From contig NC_053140.1 of the NCBI RefSeq assembly GCF_016808335.1, positions 30,560,086 to 30,624,085 on the forward strand: DNA of 64,000 nucleotides. Reading direction: 5' to 3'. Shown here one piece after another: positions 1 through 11,700 of this stretch. The notes beneath the pieces are model-generated. The model was not told where the DNA came from. It worked only from the letters and a program-made list of their open reading frames with translations, and ran no database searches. Both the position numbers and the translations under genes were made by a program. Positions within the stretch are counted from its first letter, which is position 1, and each line of letters starts with the position of its first letter. The stretch is from Panicum virgatum. Taxonomy: Eukaryota; Streptophyta; Magnoliopsida; Poales; Poaceae.

Positions 1-222
1 GCGCGACGACGCGGCGGGGCTGGGTGGCGTCGGCGGGGGAGGAGGAGCAGGCGACGCCGTTCCAGGCGCAGGGGTCCGCGGCGGTGGCGTCCCAGTTGGC
101 GAGCGCGCCCGTGGGGTCCTCGACGACGGCCGCCTTGAACGCCAGCAGCGCCTGGCCGTCCGGCGTGAGCGCGTCGGCGGCGGCGAGGAGGAGCAGGGGA
201 GCAGGAGGAGACGGAGCGCCAT
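1..222 (-). CDS. LRR receptor-like protein (probable LRR receptor kinase), 5' end only, frameshifted signal peptide
   Basis: On the minus strand, 1-190 reads as an LRRNT_2 cap: an Ala/Leu-rich stretch, then ALTPDGQALLAFKAAV, EDPTGALANWD and the hallmark CAWNGVAC, with conserved Trp and paired Cys. This is the usual N-terminus of plant LRR receptor kinases and LRR proteins: secreted or plasma-membrane, with an extracellular leucine-rich repeat ligand domain. The protein runs off the left edge, so no LRRs or kinase are visible and the class is inferred. An ATG at 222-220 begins MALRLLLL, a typical signal-peptide start, but it is one nucleotide out of frame with the LRRNT domain; the shift lies in a CCCC run near 196-199. 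One extra C would give an uninterrupted Leu-rich signal peptide. Either an assembly error or a real null allele would explain it. Start uncertain. Confidence 0.75.
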   Translation of the reverse strand, partial: MALRLLLLPCSSSPPPTRSRRTARRCWRSRRPSSRTPRARSPTGTPPPRTPAPGTASPAPPPPPTPPSPAASSR

Positions 223-381
223 GGCGACGCGCCCGCCGCGTTGGGTGGCGAGCGGGTGGGGGACTGGGCCTCCTCTCTGCGAGGAGTGTGCAGAGCGATG
301 GACGGAGGCGCTGCTGGTGGGGGAGGCTTGACTGATGACTGAGCTACTGGTGCGGTCGCGACTCGCGACTCGCGACTCGCC

Positions 382-706
382 AGGGCATGTTTGGTTTATA
401 CCATGAAATTTTTTTCACAAAAGATGAATATATATATATATGGAGTATTAAGTGAAATTTATTTGTGAATTTTTTTCATGTATAGGTGTAATTTTTCGAC
501 ATCATGATTGGCTACAGTGATGCTGCAGTAAACACGACTAATCATCCGGCAATCGTACGGTCAAAGTCCTCGTTAGATTAAGTAACTGCTACAGTACCAT
601 AGTTGTGGAGGTGGTTTTGTAATTAAACTTTATTTAATATCTTTAATTAGTGATCAAAGTACCAAAAAAATTATAAAAATTTTTTTAGGGCAAATCAAAC
701 ACGGCC
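382..706. mobile_element. MITE, imperfect TIRs AGGGCATGTTTGGTTT / AGGCCGTGTTTGATTT
   Basis: An AT-rich ~325-bp segment with imperfect terminal inverted repeats (AGGGCATGTTTGGTTT at the left; the right end, complemented, reads AGGCCGTGTTTGATTT). It contains a GCTACAGTGATGCTGCAGTAA core of the kind found in abundant grass MITEs. It has no ORF. It lies ~160 bp upstream of the LRR gene ATG, so within its likely promoter. No clean TSD; the left flank is a short tandem array of GACTCGC. Superfamily not assigned. Confidence 0.6.
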
Positions 707-709
707 TAG

Positions 710-874
710 AATGGGGACGATTTTTTTAGCGTGCTTGGTTTGGTTTTGCTGCAGGAAATCTCCTAACAAAATTAGGTGTGACTATTCTATTCCTAGTCCG
801 GCTTGGAGCTGACCTCGAGAGCCGTGCGGCACTGCAACCGCAGTTTCCCTATCGGCATTCTCCGTTAGCATGAC
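710..874. other. Unassigned spacer between two MITEs
   Basis: About 165 bp of unique-looking sequence. It ends in AGCATGAC, the left target-site copy of the hAT MITE. No gene seen. Confidence 0.5.
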
Positions 875-1442
875 TAGGGTTGAAAATGGGACGGGAAAAT
901 CCTGTCCCGACCGGCTCCGTTTACTGTTTAAACCGATCGTAAACCGTTTACGTGGAAAAAATAGGAAAATGGGAAAACAAAACGGGAAAACGGGCGGGAA
1001 CGGAAACGGTTGGGGTGTTTTCCCGACAGTTTTCACGGTCCCGTTTTCAGCCGGGAAAATTCCCGCGGGAATTCCCGTATTTGTCGTAGTCGGCTGTGTT
1101 ACCTGTGTTGGAAACGTGAATTGTTGTTTGCATGTGTTACAACGTGAATTGTGAATTCGTGATTCACTTTACTTGTGTTTCTTAGTTATACGAGTCTTGT
1201 TTCCATGTTATTTATGCATAGTTGTAATTATTTTATCGAGTTAAATGTTTGAAGTGGTTGTATTTATTTTCCCGTTTTGAGTTATCGATTCCCGATCGTA
1301 ATCGGCATGCTTCCGACCGATTGATTCCGTTCCCGATATCCCGTAATACCGATTTCGTTTTCCCGTCCGATTTTTCCGTTCCGGACCAAAAAATACAGTT
1401 GCGGGAACGGTTAAGGGGTTTTCCCGACCATTTTCATCCCTA
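875..1442. mobile_element. hAT-type non-autonomous element with 8-bp TSD
   Basis: A 568-bp element bounded by TAGGGTTGAAAATGG and CCATTTTCATCCCTA, inverted repeats of the TAGGG(A/T)TGAAAA hAT type. It is flanked by AGCATGAC (867-874) and AGCTTGAC (1443-1450), an 8-bp TSD with one mismatch, the hAT target length. The interior has many GGGAAAA/TTTTCCC and CCCGTTT repeats, the subterminal motif density typical of transposase binding in hATs. No transposase; mobilised in trans if at all. Confidence 0.85.
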
Positions 1443-1518
1443 AGCTTGACGGGAAGGCACTCTTGAGTTGCGAGGGAGACGGAGATGGGAATGGGAACAA
1501 ACGGGTAAGTTCTTGGAG

Positions 1519-1711
1519 CAGTAAATTCCCTCTATGTTATTGTAAAATTGAGGTGATCTCTTATGTGCCATTGAAAATTAGCTCATCCCTTCTATGTCAT
1601 CGTTTATAATTTCTCATCCCCTCCATGCCATTGCTGTTAACTCTCCCTAACATAGTAAGATGAAGAAAAATTTGATCCGTTAAAGCTTATGACGAAAAGA
1701 CCAAAATACGC
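1519..1711. repeat. MULE left terminal inverted repeat
   Basis: Begins CAGTAAATTCCCTC and is nearly identical to the reverse complement of 6021-6193. It carries a ~20-bp insert near 1650-1672 absent from the right TIR. The TIR holds three spaced copies of a CATCCC(T/C)(T/C)-type motif. Confidence 0.85.
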
Positions 1712-1744
1712 CTCCGTTACCTTATCCCCCGAGAGCCCACCCCC

Positions 1745-2158
1745 CTCCCATCCCCGACGCCAATCCCGCTTGGATCCCCCTGCCGCCGAACCCTAGCTCT
1801 TGCTGGGCGAGGGCGCGCCGGTGCCGGAGGGGAAGCAGACGCGCCTCCCTCACGCGGTCCCTGCGGCGCGCAGTTCCCTCCCTCGCGCGGGCCCCGCGTG
1901 CCCCCTCGCGCGGGCGCAAGCGCTGGGCGGCATCTGCAGCGGCCGGCTGCGGGAGCGGGGCGGGCGCGCCATTCCTCCCTCGCGCAGGCCCTGCTTGCCC
2001 CATCGCGCGGGCCTCCTCGTGCGGGCACGAGCGCTGGGCGGCGCCTGCGGGAGCTGGGCGGGCGCGCAGCGCTGGGGCGCGTGCCTCGCGGGCGCTGGGT
2101 GACGGGAGCGAGTGGCGCGTGCGCCCCCCTCGCGCAGGCGCATGCACTGACCAGCCAC
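1745..2158. other. GC-rich 5' region of the MULE, internally duplicated, possibly captured host DNA
   Basis: This stretch is very GC-rich, in contrast to the AT-rich TIR and transposase coding sequence. It contains two imperfect direct copies of a ~100-bp unit (CTCGCGCGGGC...GCGCTGGGCGG...GGGCGGGCGCGC). No frame gives a recognisable domain; the several ORFs look like composition artefacts. MULEs often capture GC-rich host 5' gene segments (Pack-MULE behaviour), so capture is possible, but no donor is identifiable here. It would lie in the transposase 5' leader. Confidence 0.45.
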
Positions 2159-2291
2159 GATGGGAACACAAGGAAACCACTCCGATTGGCTTCCTGAAGG
2201 GTGAGTTCTTTACTTTGTTATCCAATTTCATCCCTTAATTGTCTAAATTGAAATAAAAAATGATTAATTTTGATGGTCCTTCATTAACAGG

Positions 2292-5200
2292 ATGGACCCT
2301 AAGACTAGTTTTCTGCTAGATATCCATCTCAAAGCCAATCCTAGAAAATGTAGGAAGGATATTCCATGCTATAGATTCAGCAAAGTCGTGGACTCTGATC
2401 TATGCAATTTCAAGGACTTTGTATGAGAAATTGTGGATCAATTCCCTCATGGATCCCAGTAAATAGTGCATGTCTTTTATTATGATGATGTCAAAAAATA
2501 TTCAGAAATGAGAACAGATCAGGAATTTCTTGCAATATTTAGCAAACATGTTGATAGTAAGAAGGTGCGCATGACCATTACATACACTGAACCTAGAGAT
2601 GTGCCGATCGCTGAGTGCTGCCATCCAGAAATTTCAGCGGGACTTGATATCCCTTGCACCCCATCTCTTGCTGCTCCATCTCTTGCTGCAGCAAGCCAAT
2701 CAACGCAGCCTTTAAGCAGTCAACATTGTAAGCCAACAACAAGCCAGTCAACCGAGCATGTATCCAGCCAACATAGTAAGCCAACAACTAACAAACAACT
2801 TGTAGAACCTAGTGATGAATCTGATGATGATGGTGGCTGCTTGCCAAATCGTAAACCACACAAAGAACATGTGGGAGTTCATGATGAAGGTATGTACTAT
2901 GTTGTTCCTAAAACACATGTGGAGGGTGGTGGTTTGGGTGCGCAAAGTGAGTCTGATTCTGAATCTGGATCTGAATCTGATAAGGAGTATGAGGAAGAGG
3001 ATGGACTGATTGGAAAAGATCCTGTGCTACCTAAGCCCAATGTAGCGTATGATCCAAATGATCCTCCAATGAGCATAGGCAGCCTATATCCCAATATTTC
3101 ACAATTTAGGTTGGCTCTTTCTCAACATGCTATAAAGAATGAATTTGAGTATAATACTGAGAAAAGTGATCCAGAGAGATTGAGGGCTTACTGTTCAAAG
3201 AAGGAAGCAGAAGGATGTAGATGGAGGTTGCATGCTTCTACATATAGAGATGACGTCACAATAAAGGTAATTGGTTATTCTTGTCAACTTTGACTTTTGC
3301 TGCTAGTACATAGATTTAACATGTATTTTTCTACATTTGACATTTTTTCTTGTATGTACCATGCTAGGTGAAGAAGAATCCACGGTGGCATACTTGTTCA
3401 AGTGCAAGAAGAAGCAAGGTTGTGAAGAACGCAACCAAATTTTGGATCTGTGATCAGGTAAAGAATTGGCTGATGGAGATTCAAGTTTGAAAGCTAAAGA
3501 ATTACAGCGGAGGATCAAAGACAAGCACAAGGTTGAGGTGCCCTACAAGAGAGTGCATGCTAGGAAGGAATTGGCACACAACATATTGTTTGGTAGTTGT
3601 GACAGCAACTTCAATAACCTGTATAGGTTTAAGGCAGAGTTTGAAAGGGTATCTCCTGGCAGCTTTGTAGTTATTGATCATCACATAATAGCAGGGCAAA
3701 TCAGATTTAATAGACTATTTTTTGCTATGAAACCTTGCATTGATGGTTTTCTCAATGGATGTAGACCATATTTGGCAATAGATAGCACATTTTTGACATG
3801 AAGGTTTAGGGGGCAGCTAGCATGTGCAGTCACTGTAGATGGACAGAATTGGATGTATCCAGTTGTCGTTGGAGTGTTTGACTAGGAAACAAATGAGAAC
3901 TGGATCTGGTTTATGGAGAGGCTTCGAGAAGCAATTGGATCACCACAAGGCCTAGCTATATGTACAGATTCTAGGCAAGCAGTGATGGCAGGGGTTAAGG
4001 ATGTATTTCCAACTGCAGAGCATAGGGAATGCATGTTACATTTAGTTAAGAACTTCAAGAAAAGATATTCAGGGCAGATATTTGAAGAAAACCTCTGGCC
4101 AGCAGCATATTCTTGGAGCCCATACTTATTTGAGAAGCATTGGAAACTAATGGAAGAAGCAGTTCCAGAATCAATGGATTATATAAGGCAAAACCATACC
4201 AAGATATGGTCAAGAAGTCAATTCTCAACCCATTGCAAGGTTGACTATGTCACAAATAATTTGGCAGAGTGTTTTAACAATTGGATAAAGAAGATCAAGG
4301 GCTTGAATTTAGATGACTTGTTGGACAATTTCAGGCAACTTATTATGGACAAGTGGGATATTAGAAGGGACATATCAAATAAGATGGAAGGAGCCATTTT
4401 GCCACACATCATCAAAGATTTGAGGGAGAAAAGTAGGAATTTGGATATGAATGTACAGAGAAGTGGGGACATTCTTGGAGAGGTTTCTGTGAAAGGTGGC
4501 AGTGGCTATAAATGTGTTGTCAACCTACAAGAAAGGACTTGTTCTTGCAGAAAATGGGATGTTATAGGCATTCCTTGCAAACATGCCATTGCATTTATCA
4601 CATTTCTTAGAGAACCTTTGGAGAAATATGTTGACACATATTATTCGGTTGAGAAATTCAAAACTGCATATGGGGCTCTAATCCCTGCCATGACTGACAA
4701 GGCACAATGGGCACAATCTGACCATGATTTCTTCATGCATCCACCACTTATCAAGTCTGTAGTGGGTAGAAGACAGAACGAGAGGTTCAAAGGCTGTACG
4801 GAGACTAGTGAAGGCACAAGGCCCAAAGGTAAACATAAGTGCCCTATTTGCAAGGGATATGGCCATCGCTGGTATAAGTGCAAGGATGGTGATCCTGATG
4901 ACATTGCAGCTCTTCTAGCTGAAAAGTACGCATTACAATATTGATTTAGCCTTTCCATCATATGTTATCTACAATTGCTTTTTCTTAACATTATTTAATT
5001 GTTGTTCATGGTATATAGGGGTCCACCAAACAAAAAGAAGAAAACTACATCTCCATCAAGTGAGAGCAGCATTGTACCTATTGGCTTGACACAAAAAACA
5101 ATGCAATTTCCACCTAGGTAAGAATCTGAACACTTACATTGTACATTAGTTTTCTGAACATTTTCATAAATTCCTGAGATCTTATATATTTGTATGACAG

Positions 5201-5625
5201 CCAAAGTGCCTCAGCTAGCTTAGGTTCTGGACACTCTCTCAGGTACATGTGCACCACTTAATTATTCAATACTATTTAGATCATATCACAATCATAATCT
5301 GTCCTCATCCATGAAACACATGTGCACGTCTGGAAGTGGCTCAAACCAGATAGAGCAACTTTGCATTGAGTACCCAATGCTACCTACACATGAAAGCACT
5401 CCACCAGCAGCTATCTTGAAGCCTACAAAAGAGAAGAAAGCAAAAGAGAAGGCAAAGACTGAAGGGAAGGCAGCAACAAAGAAAAAGAAGAAGAAGAATC
5501 AAGTTCCAGTGCCACATGATAGTCCAGCGATGGGTACTAGAAGCAAGACAACCCCCCACAAGGATAGCCCTGCCTCACATACTAGAAGCAAAAGAAAGCT
5601 TTCCCTACTAGATCTGAATGTCTAG
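2292..5625 (+). pseudogene. MuDR/MULE transposase, inactivated
   Basis: ATG at 2292 after an acceptor (AACAG). Inferred exons: 2292-3266, 3368-4925, 5019-5117, 5201-5242 and a last one ending at the stop after LLDLNV (5625). In order: a PB1-like N-terminal segment, an acidic Ser/Glu linker, the MuDR DNA-binding domain (about 3080-3400), the MULE transposase core (about 3720-4300) with candidate DDE residues in LAIDSTFL, CTDSRQAV and NLAECFNNW, a SWIM zinc finger (CSCRKW...CKHA, about 4550-4600), a zinc knuckle CPICKGYGHRWYKC (about 4841-4885) and a basic tail. Damage: TGA 2424, TAA 2460, a 1-nt shift near 3466, TGA about 3799 and TAG about 3883. It would cut and join element ends; it cannot now be translated whole. 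Confidence 0.9.
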
Positions 5626-6020
5626 TTGATGCAATTCATTGTGTATGGGCTGCAAGTTGATGTGATATATTTTGCTTCCTCTTCTGTGGAACCTAGTCTA
5701 TGCACTGTTATTTTGCTGGAACCTTGTGGAGCTTAACCTTGTGAGGTTGCTGCTACTAGTTTGAGGCCTGTACTACTTTTGGCATGTATGGGCAACACTG
5801 GTTGCTTGTAATGATGCATGTTTGGGCATCAAAAACTAGTTGTATGAACACCACCGACAGCTTGCAATGAATTTTATATATTTAATATCTCTTTATATGG
5901 GTTGTTCGGTCATTATGTTTGCCCTCCATCTCCTAATAAAATAACTAGGTCAATATATACTATTCTTGTTTCTAATGGCATGGAAGGAATGAAGGTAAGA
6001 AATATGCTTCATCCTATGTA

Positions 6021-6193
6021 GGGGTATTTTGGTCTTTTCGCCATAAGCTTTAACGGATCTGTTAGGGAGAGTTAACAGCAATGGCATGTAGGGGATGAGA
6101 AATTATAAACGATGGCATAGAAGGGATGAGCTAATTTTCAATGGCATATAAGGGATCACCTCAATTTTACAATGGCATAGAGGGAATTTACTC
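6021..6193. repeat. MULE right terminal inverted repeat
   Basis: About 173 bp, the inverted counterpart of the left TIR. It ends GGGAATTTACTC directly before the TTCTTGGAG duplication. Confidence 0.85.
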
Positions 6194-6202
6194 TTCTTGG
6201 AG

Positions 6203-8795
6203 GCCGCCGTTTCAGATGTGCTGTCACGCTCTATGATCATAGGAAATTATTTTTGGGGGCCATTTTTGGATTGATTACTCCCTGCAAATCTTTGTTGTGC
6301 AGGTACTAGAATGTTTTCTTAGTCCACTCGACAGTTATGTCTACAGAAAATTGACAAGGATACACAAAAGGGAAGAAAAAAGAAGATTACCCTTGGTTTT
6401 ACTTGTCACTGATGTTTTTTTGAACAAAACTTACAAATATTGGCAGATTTTAATTTCACACATTCACCTGCACTAGCAAGAAGGGCAATCCCCGACAACA
6501 AATTGCCAAATACCAGTTGGATTAAGCGTAGCGTCGTGCATAAATTGTTGCTGGTTGCTTGGTATGCATACATCAGAAATATATTTTGTGAGCTGAAAAC
6601 ATGCACGGTACAATATCAGTACTATATCAACTTATCAAGGGAACCAATTTGGACGTGGTGCAAGTTTGGTGGGGAAGGGAAACTGTGGGCCCGTTTGCCC
6701 GTTGTGCGCGGCCAGCGAATGTCAAAGCCAGCAGGCCGGTCCCGCCGTACATTGAGCCATACACCACGGTCCACGGCACGGCACGATTGAGTTGAGTTTA
6801 GCCATAATGATCGCCCGTTGCCCGCCCTACGACGGCTACGGCGTAGTTAATCGGTAAGTGGGTTACCAACGGTGTTGTACCGCAACGACGATTACGTCCC
6901 GTCCGTGGTAGTTGTTGAGCGATCAAACGTGGTTTTAGGGGCGAGGGGCGACGAGCCAATCAGGCAAAAAGGCTCCGTGAAGGGCAGAGTGGGTGGCACG
7001 GCCGCGCGGGCATCTTCTGTCATGGGAGGAGGCGCCGATCAGCACGTGAGTGAGAAGTTTAACGAACGGATTGCAGGAGCTCCTTTGGACGATTTCAGCT
7101 GGTCAAGAAATCGGCTAATTTCATCTAATTCAAGGTATTCTACCATTCTACGTGAGAGGGAATAAACAAAAAAAAAGAAAGACAGGTCCATCACCACGCG
7201 GGCGCGGGCGGGCCGTGGGGGTCGTGGGAGCAGCGACAACGACAACGAGCGTACCACGGGGTCCAGCGCGTCGTACTTGGAAGTAGCCATTGTCAGCCTT
7301 TCACACGTACGAGTAGGGGCCTGCACTTGCCCTGTCGCTTAGCTCTCAATAATCCTGGAAATCAAGAGCCTCATTTGCCCACGCGGCCTGGAGGTGTCGA
7401 GGTGAGACCGTGAAACAAGAGATGCGCCAGAGCGGTTTAGCGGGCAAACCAGACCGGACTTAACTCAAAAGTGACTCCAACTTAGGCTCTTGTTAGGTCA
7501 GGTCGTCTCGCTAATCCTTCCATTAGATGCGGACTAACCGACGAAGCTGAGCACTGCATGCTCAAGCTGCAATTGTCTTGTTATTGAAAAAAAAAAGCTG
7601 CAGTTGTTGCATTCCAAGGAAGGATCTCGCCTTTGGACCGGGGCACATGTCAAATTACAAATGAGTTAAATAGCAAATGAATATTCTTCCTCCAATCGAG
7701 CAGGGAATGGCTTCTTCCCTGCTTCAAAGGTTATGTGGAGGAATTATACAGGACGCTAGCAGGCAATACCAGGCGGTAATCTTCCCGTCCAAAAATCATG
7801 GGATGGACACAACTCATAAATAATAATAGCCATTTCTTTGCAGCATATAGAAACAATTTTATTGATGAAATTTAGAGAAGTTTGACTTAATACAAACTAA
7901 AACATCGGACACTTTCACTAAGTACTTGTAACTTGTTAAACACATGTCAAGCCCAAGGGCCTAGAGTGATGCTTGTGTCATTAAGCATGCTTTAGTTAAC
8001 TTGGATATTCAAGTTGTTTCAGGCTTTAATCTATACCTTCAAACTAAGTGATAAAGAAGATTACTTACAACAACTTTCAATCCACACTGTGGACACCCCA
8101 GAGAGCTGTAGGAACATACAGTACTTCCTTTGGTCACAGTACCTAATAATTTCCTCAAAGTTCTTTCCCCAAAAGTATTAAAACCCTAACCATCAGTAAC
8201 TTATTGAAAATATTTACTTTAAAAGCACAAATACATAAAATGTTTGACCACAGATTTGAAATCTAGAACGAAATACATTTGGAGGACAAAGCATGTGCAA
8301 ATCTGTATATGACCACAAATTGGAATGCAAAACGGGTCGGCATCTCCATGTTCTTACGTTTATTTTCTTTAAATAAGCATGTTATTAAATGTTTTAACAT
8401 CCTAATTAGAACACAGATTTATTGTGCGCAACTTGTTCTAGCCGAAACTAGAACCGGCGGTATCTTGTCCTTCAAAGCAAAAATGCCCAAGAAAACCAAA
8501 CTCTGTGGATTTCTAGCAATCCACTGTCACTATAATTTTACAAATGTAGGCTACCTGTGTCAATATTTACAGGATGTTACACAATCTCTCACCCAATCAA
8601 ATTTTCACACTACAAAACTCACAAATAAACACTACAAAGCTTTTTATAGCTTCCCTTCTCTCCGTCTTGAATGCATTTGCTCTTAAAATTACAGCAACGA
8701 ATCAAGAACACAGTCAACACCGCCGCTGGGACGAGGAGTATTTCAAGTTTTCAAAAAGACAAGATGGATCATTTCGCTTCATGATCCTTGCACTT
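6203..8795. other. Intergenic sequence, no gene supported
   Basis: The longest open frames (6440-6790, 6872-7165, 8279-8686) have no recognisable domain, no splice context and biased composition. 6660-7450 is GC-rich and may hold old promoter or 5' sequence. 7850-8795 is AT-rich and includes the fimbrin 3' untranslated region on the minus strand. I see no repeat with definable ends. Confidence 0.5.
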
Positions 8796-11700
8796 CTATC
8801 TAGCTGCGTTGTCATCGAATGATGATTCAGATGCAGAATCGTCTGAAGTTGTGGTGGAGCTTGTCTCACATGAACACCCATTTTTAGAGTCTAATGAATG
8901 TGATGTTGGCCTTTTCAAATACCAGTACATGATGCTTGCTGTCAGAGTTAGCATCATTTTCTGTTTCACCTGAGAGAAGTTAAACATTAACAATATTGCA
9001 GATCGTAACCAACTTGACATCACAAGAGAAATTAGGATATTTTATTAAAGAATTGAGTTGTTTACGGACAACACCATGAACTGAATTTGGGATAACACTG
9101 TCTGCCTGAATTGTAATAGCACTAACCAGCCTGAATTGATAAATGAAAATTAGAGTAGTTGTGAATGCAGCAAATGGATATTTTAGAGTAAGAGACACAC
9201 CAACCAAAGTGAATGCGAATGGATGTTTTACAGTAACACACCAATCTAATTGCTGCTACAAACAATAATTCATCAGAAAAATCTATAAATTACAAAATAA
9301 AATGGCAGATTAAATTTACTCAATCAAATTTATTACCTCCAATATATCTTCTGGCAACAAGAAAATGGAGCAACCAAGCTTCCTAGCCACGGAAATGATG
9401 TATGAAGCATTCATTTGCTTCTCTTCGTCTATTACAGAAAAAGAAAATTAAAATTTTGACGAACTAGGCTTTGACAAACATGTACGGTATGCATTCATTT
9501 AATCTGGTGACTTGACATGACATTGTTGTCAGGAAAACTAGCAAAAATGACAGTGAAAGGTAGCTTCTATGCCAGTAGAGTAGCTGAATGCAAGAAGTAC
9601 GATAAATAGGTAGTAATTAAGATAAAAGTAGAAACCTAAGCAATGTGGGTGTGCTAACTTTGCATGAGATGGAGATTCTTAATTCCATATCATAATAAAT
9701 GAACAGAAATATGGGGTTAATGAGAACATATAGAGATCCAAAAATTGCAGAAGCATAAGAGAAAGAGATGAACCTTTTTCTCCTTTCGTCACAAGGCTCC
9801 AATTCACAACTCGAGGCTCCACACCACTTAGTAAGTCAAGGAAAAAGGTGCCACTTGAAAGGCTTCTATCCTGTAGTTAGTAAATGTAATTTGATGCATG
9901 AACCATAACAATAGACAGTTGTAGTTAAAACGTTCAGCATGAAACCATCATACAATTTTTGTGCCTTGTTGGACTTGATAGTAACATCAGCTACATAAAT
10001 ACTGGCCCTTCAAGGCCAGCATTATAGCATTGCAATGTAACTAACCAACTAACTAACTAACTAACAGCAACTAACTTACTAACCTATAATATGATTACAT
10101 ATCAAGAGTAAACAGCTAAGTAACTTAACTGCTAGTGATGCAATTATTTGAAGCTTTTCAAAATAGTTCCGGAAGTTTATCCACCTTATGACCACTTAGA
10201 TAAGCGCACAAGCTATACAGTTGCATATTTCACTATCTACAATTTATAATATGATGGCATATCAAAGAATAAACAATTAAGCAACTTAACTACTACTAAT
10301 GATGCAATTATCAAGAATTAGTGATGCACAATAGGAAATATATTGAATGGTATGTACCTTGAAACTTTCCATACGAGATTGGTGCTTTCCAGAATCTTTT
10401 ACTTTTTTATTGGCCCATACCAATATGTCATTATCTGCGATCTCTTTTCCATTTGAGTGAAATCTAAGATTCTTCAGTAGTTGAAGAATGTTGTACCGCA
10501 TCAATTGCCATAGAAAAGCTGGGATAAATGTACCATTTCATTATATGGTCAATCAAAAGTTGCAATAGAAAGGCTATATGTTCAATGGGGAACTAACTAA
10601 ATCAGATGCATGCCATATAAAACCTGAACAAAAAGATTCATTGTATTCCATGCTTCCCAATGATAGGAATTGCAGAATTTCAAATGTGAATATCATCATT
10701 AAACAGTTCTGTATTTTGGCATGCTCTATCTTCATGAGTGCAACTGAAAACTGACAGTGAACTTGTACAGGCACAGCTTATGTGACATCCATACATTGTA
10801 GTTTTATTGGCATGCTCTATCTTCATGAGTGCAACTGAAAACTGACAGTAAACTTGTACAGGCACAGTTTATGATCATTTATTCACCTACAAATTAATTG
10901 CAAAATCAAAAGCAATATAATCACTCTTTTATAGGAACCCCTATATTGCTGAGATATAATCTATGTAACTGGTAACTTACCTAATATCAGTTTCTTGTTC
11001 CCTTGGACAATATCATTTCCAGCAATATTCACCAGGGAAAACTTCAATTCTTTTCCGATCTTCAAAACTTGGTTGCAGTTTTCAACTTTCTTGAACGGTA
11101 GTTTTATTGGCGGACGATTTGCCATCTTCCTGTTAACTGAGCCAGGAGCAATCTTGTCAATCACCTCAAGGAGAACCCATCTACAATTCAAGGATGAAGT
11201 ATCAGAGACAGAATCAGGTTGATCATTAAGATGGTGAAAATATGCCCTACCCATTTCTAAGGTCTTCAAATACGTTGTTGATGTAAATGGAAATTCCAAG
11301 GCTGTTAATCCACAGCCGGAATGACCTTTCTTCCCTGGAAACTTGAGCATCATCAGAGAGTCCATCCACAAAGGAAACTCGTTTCATTTGTTTGGACAAC
11401 CCATTTCTGCAATAAAAGGAGAATAGAGAGAAAACATTTAGAAAACGAAAGTAGTTTACTGCCGATTTCAGTTCCACTGTCACTGCTACCCCAAACTTGT
11501 TTCAAGATGAAAACGGATTGTTTACAATCAGGCTACCCCAAACCATTCAAACACTGCTAAATATAGTAAATGAAAAAAACATAACTTTCTTTTTTCTACA
11601 AATGCACACACAGTTCGATCAAACGGAAACGCAACAGGAAAAAGATGCATTACGATCTTTTCAACATATTCTTATACAGTTACATATTAACTACCAGCCT

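Larger units (their letters stand above)
1519..6193 (+). mobile_element. Mutator-like element (MULE), full length, 9-bp TSD
   Basis: A 4,675-bp element with long TIRs (1519-1711 and 6021-6193) flanked by perfect 9-bp duplications TTCTTGGAG (1510-1518 and 6194-6202), the Mutator target length. Between the TIRs are a GC-rich 5' region (about 1745-2158) and a MuDR-type transposase gene in plus orientation (2292-5625). Several in-frame stops and a frameshift indicate it can no longer make its own transposase, though both ends look intact and could be recognised in trans. Confidence 0.93.

Noticed and set aside
24..335. Plus-strand Ala/Gly-rich ORF
   Set aside because: It is the shadow of the LRRNT domain encoded on the minus strand; the minus frame has the conserved CAWNGVAC motif.
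6872..7165. Possible short gene upstream of fimbrin 3' end
   Set aside because: No domain, no splice or promoter support, and composition similar to the surrounding GC-rich spacer.
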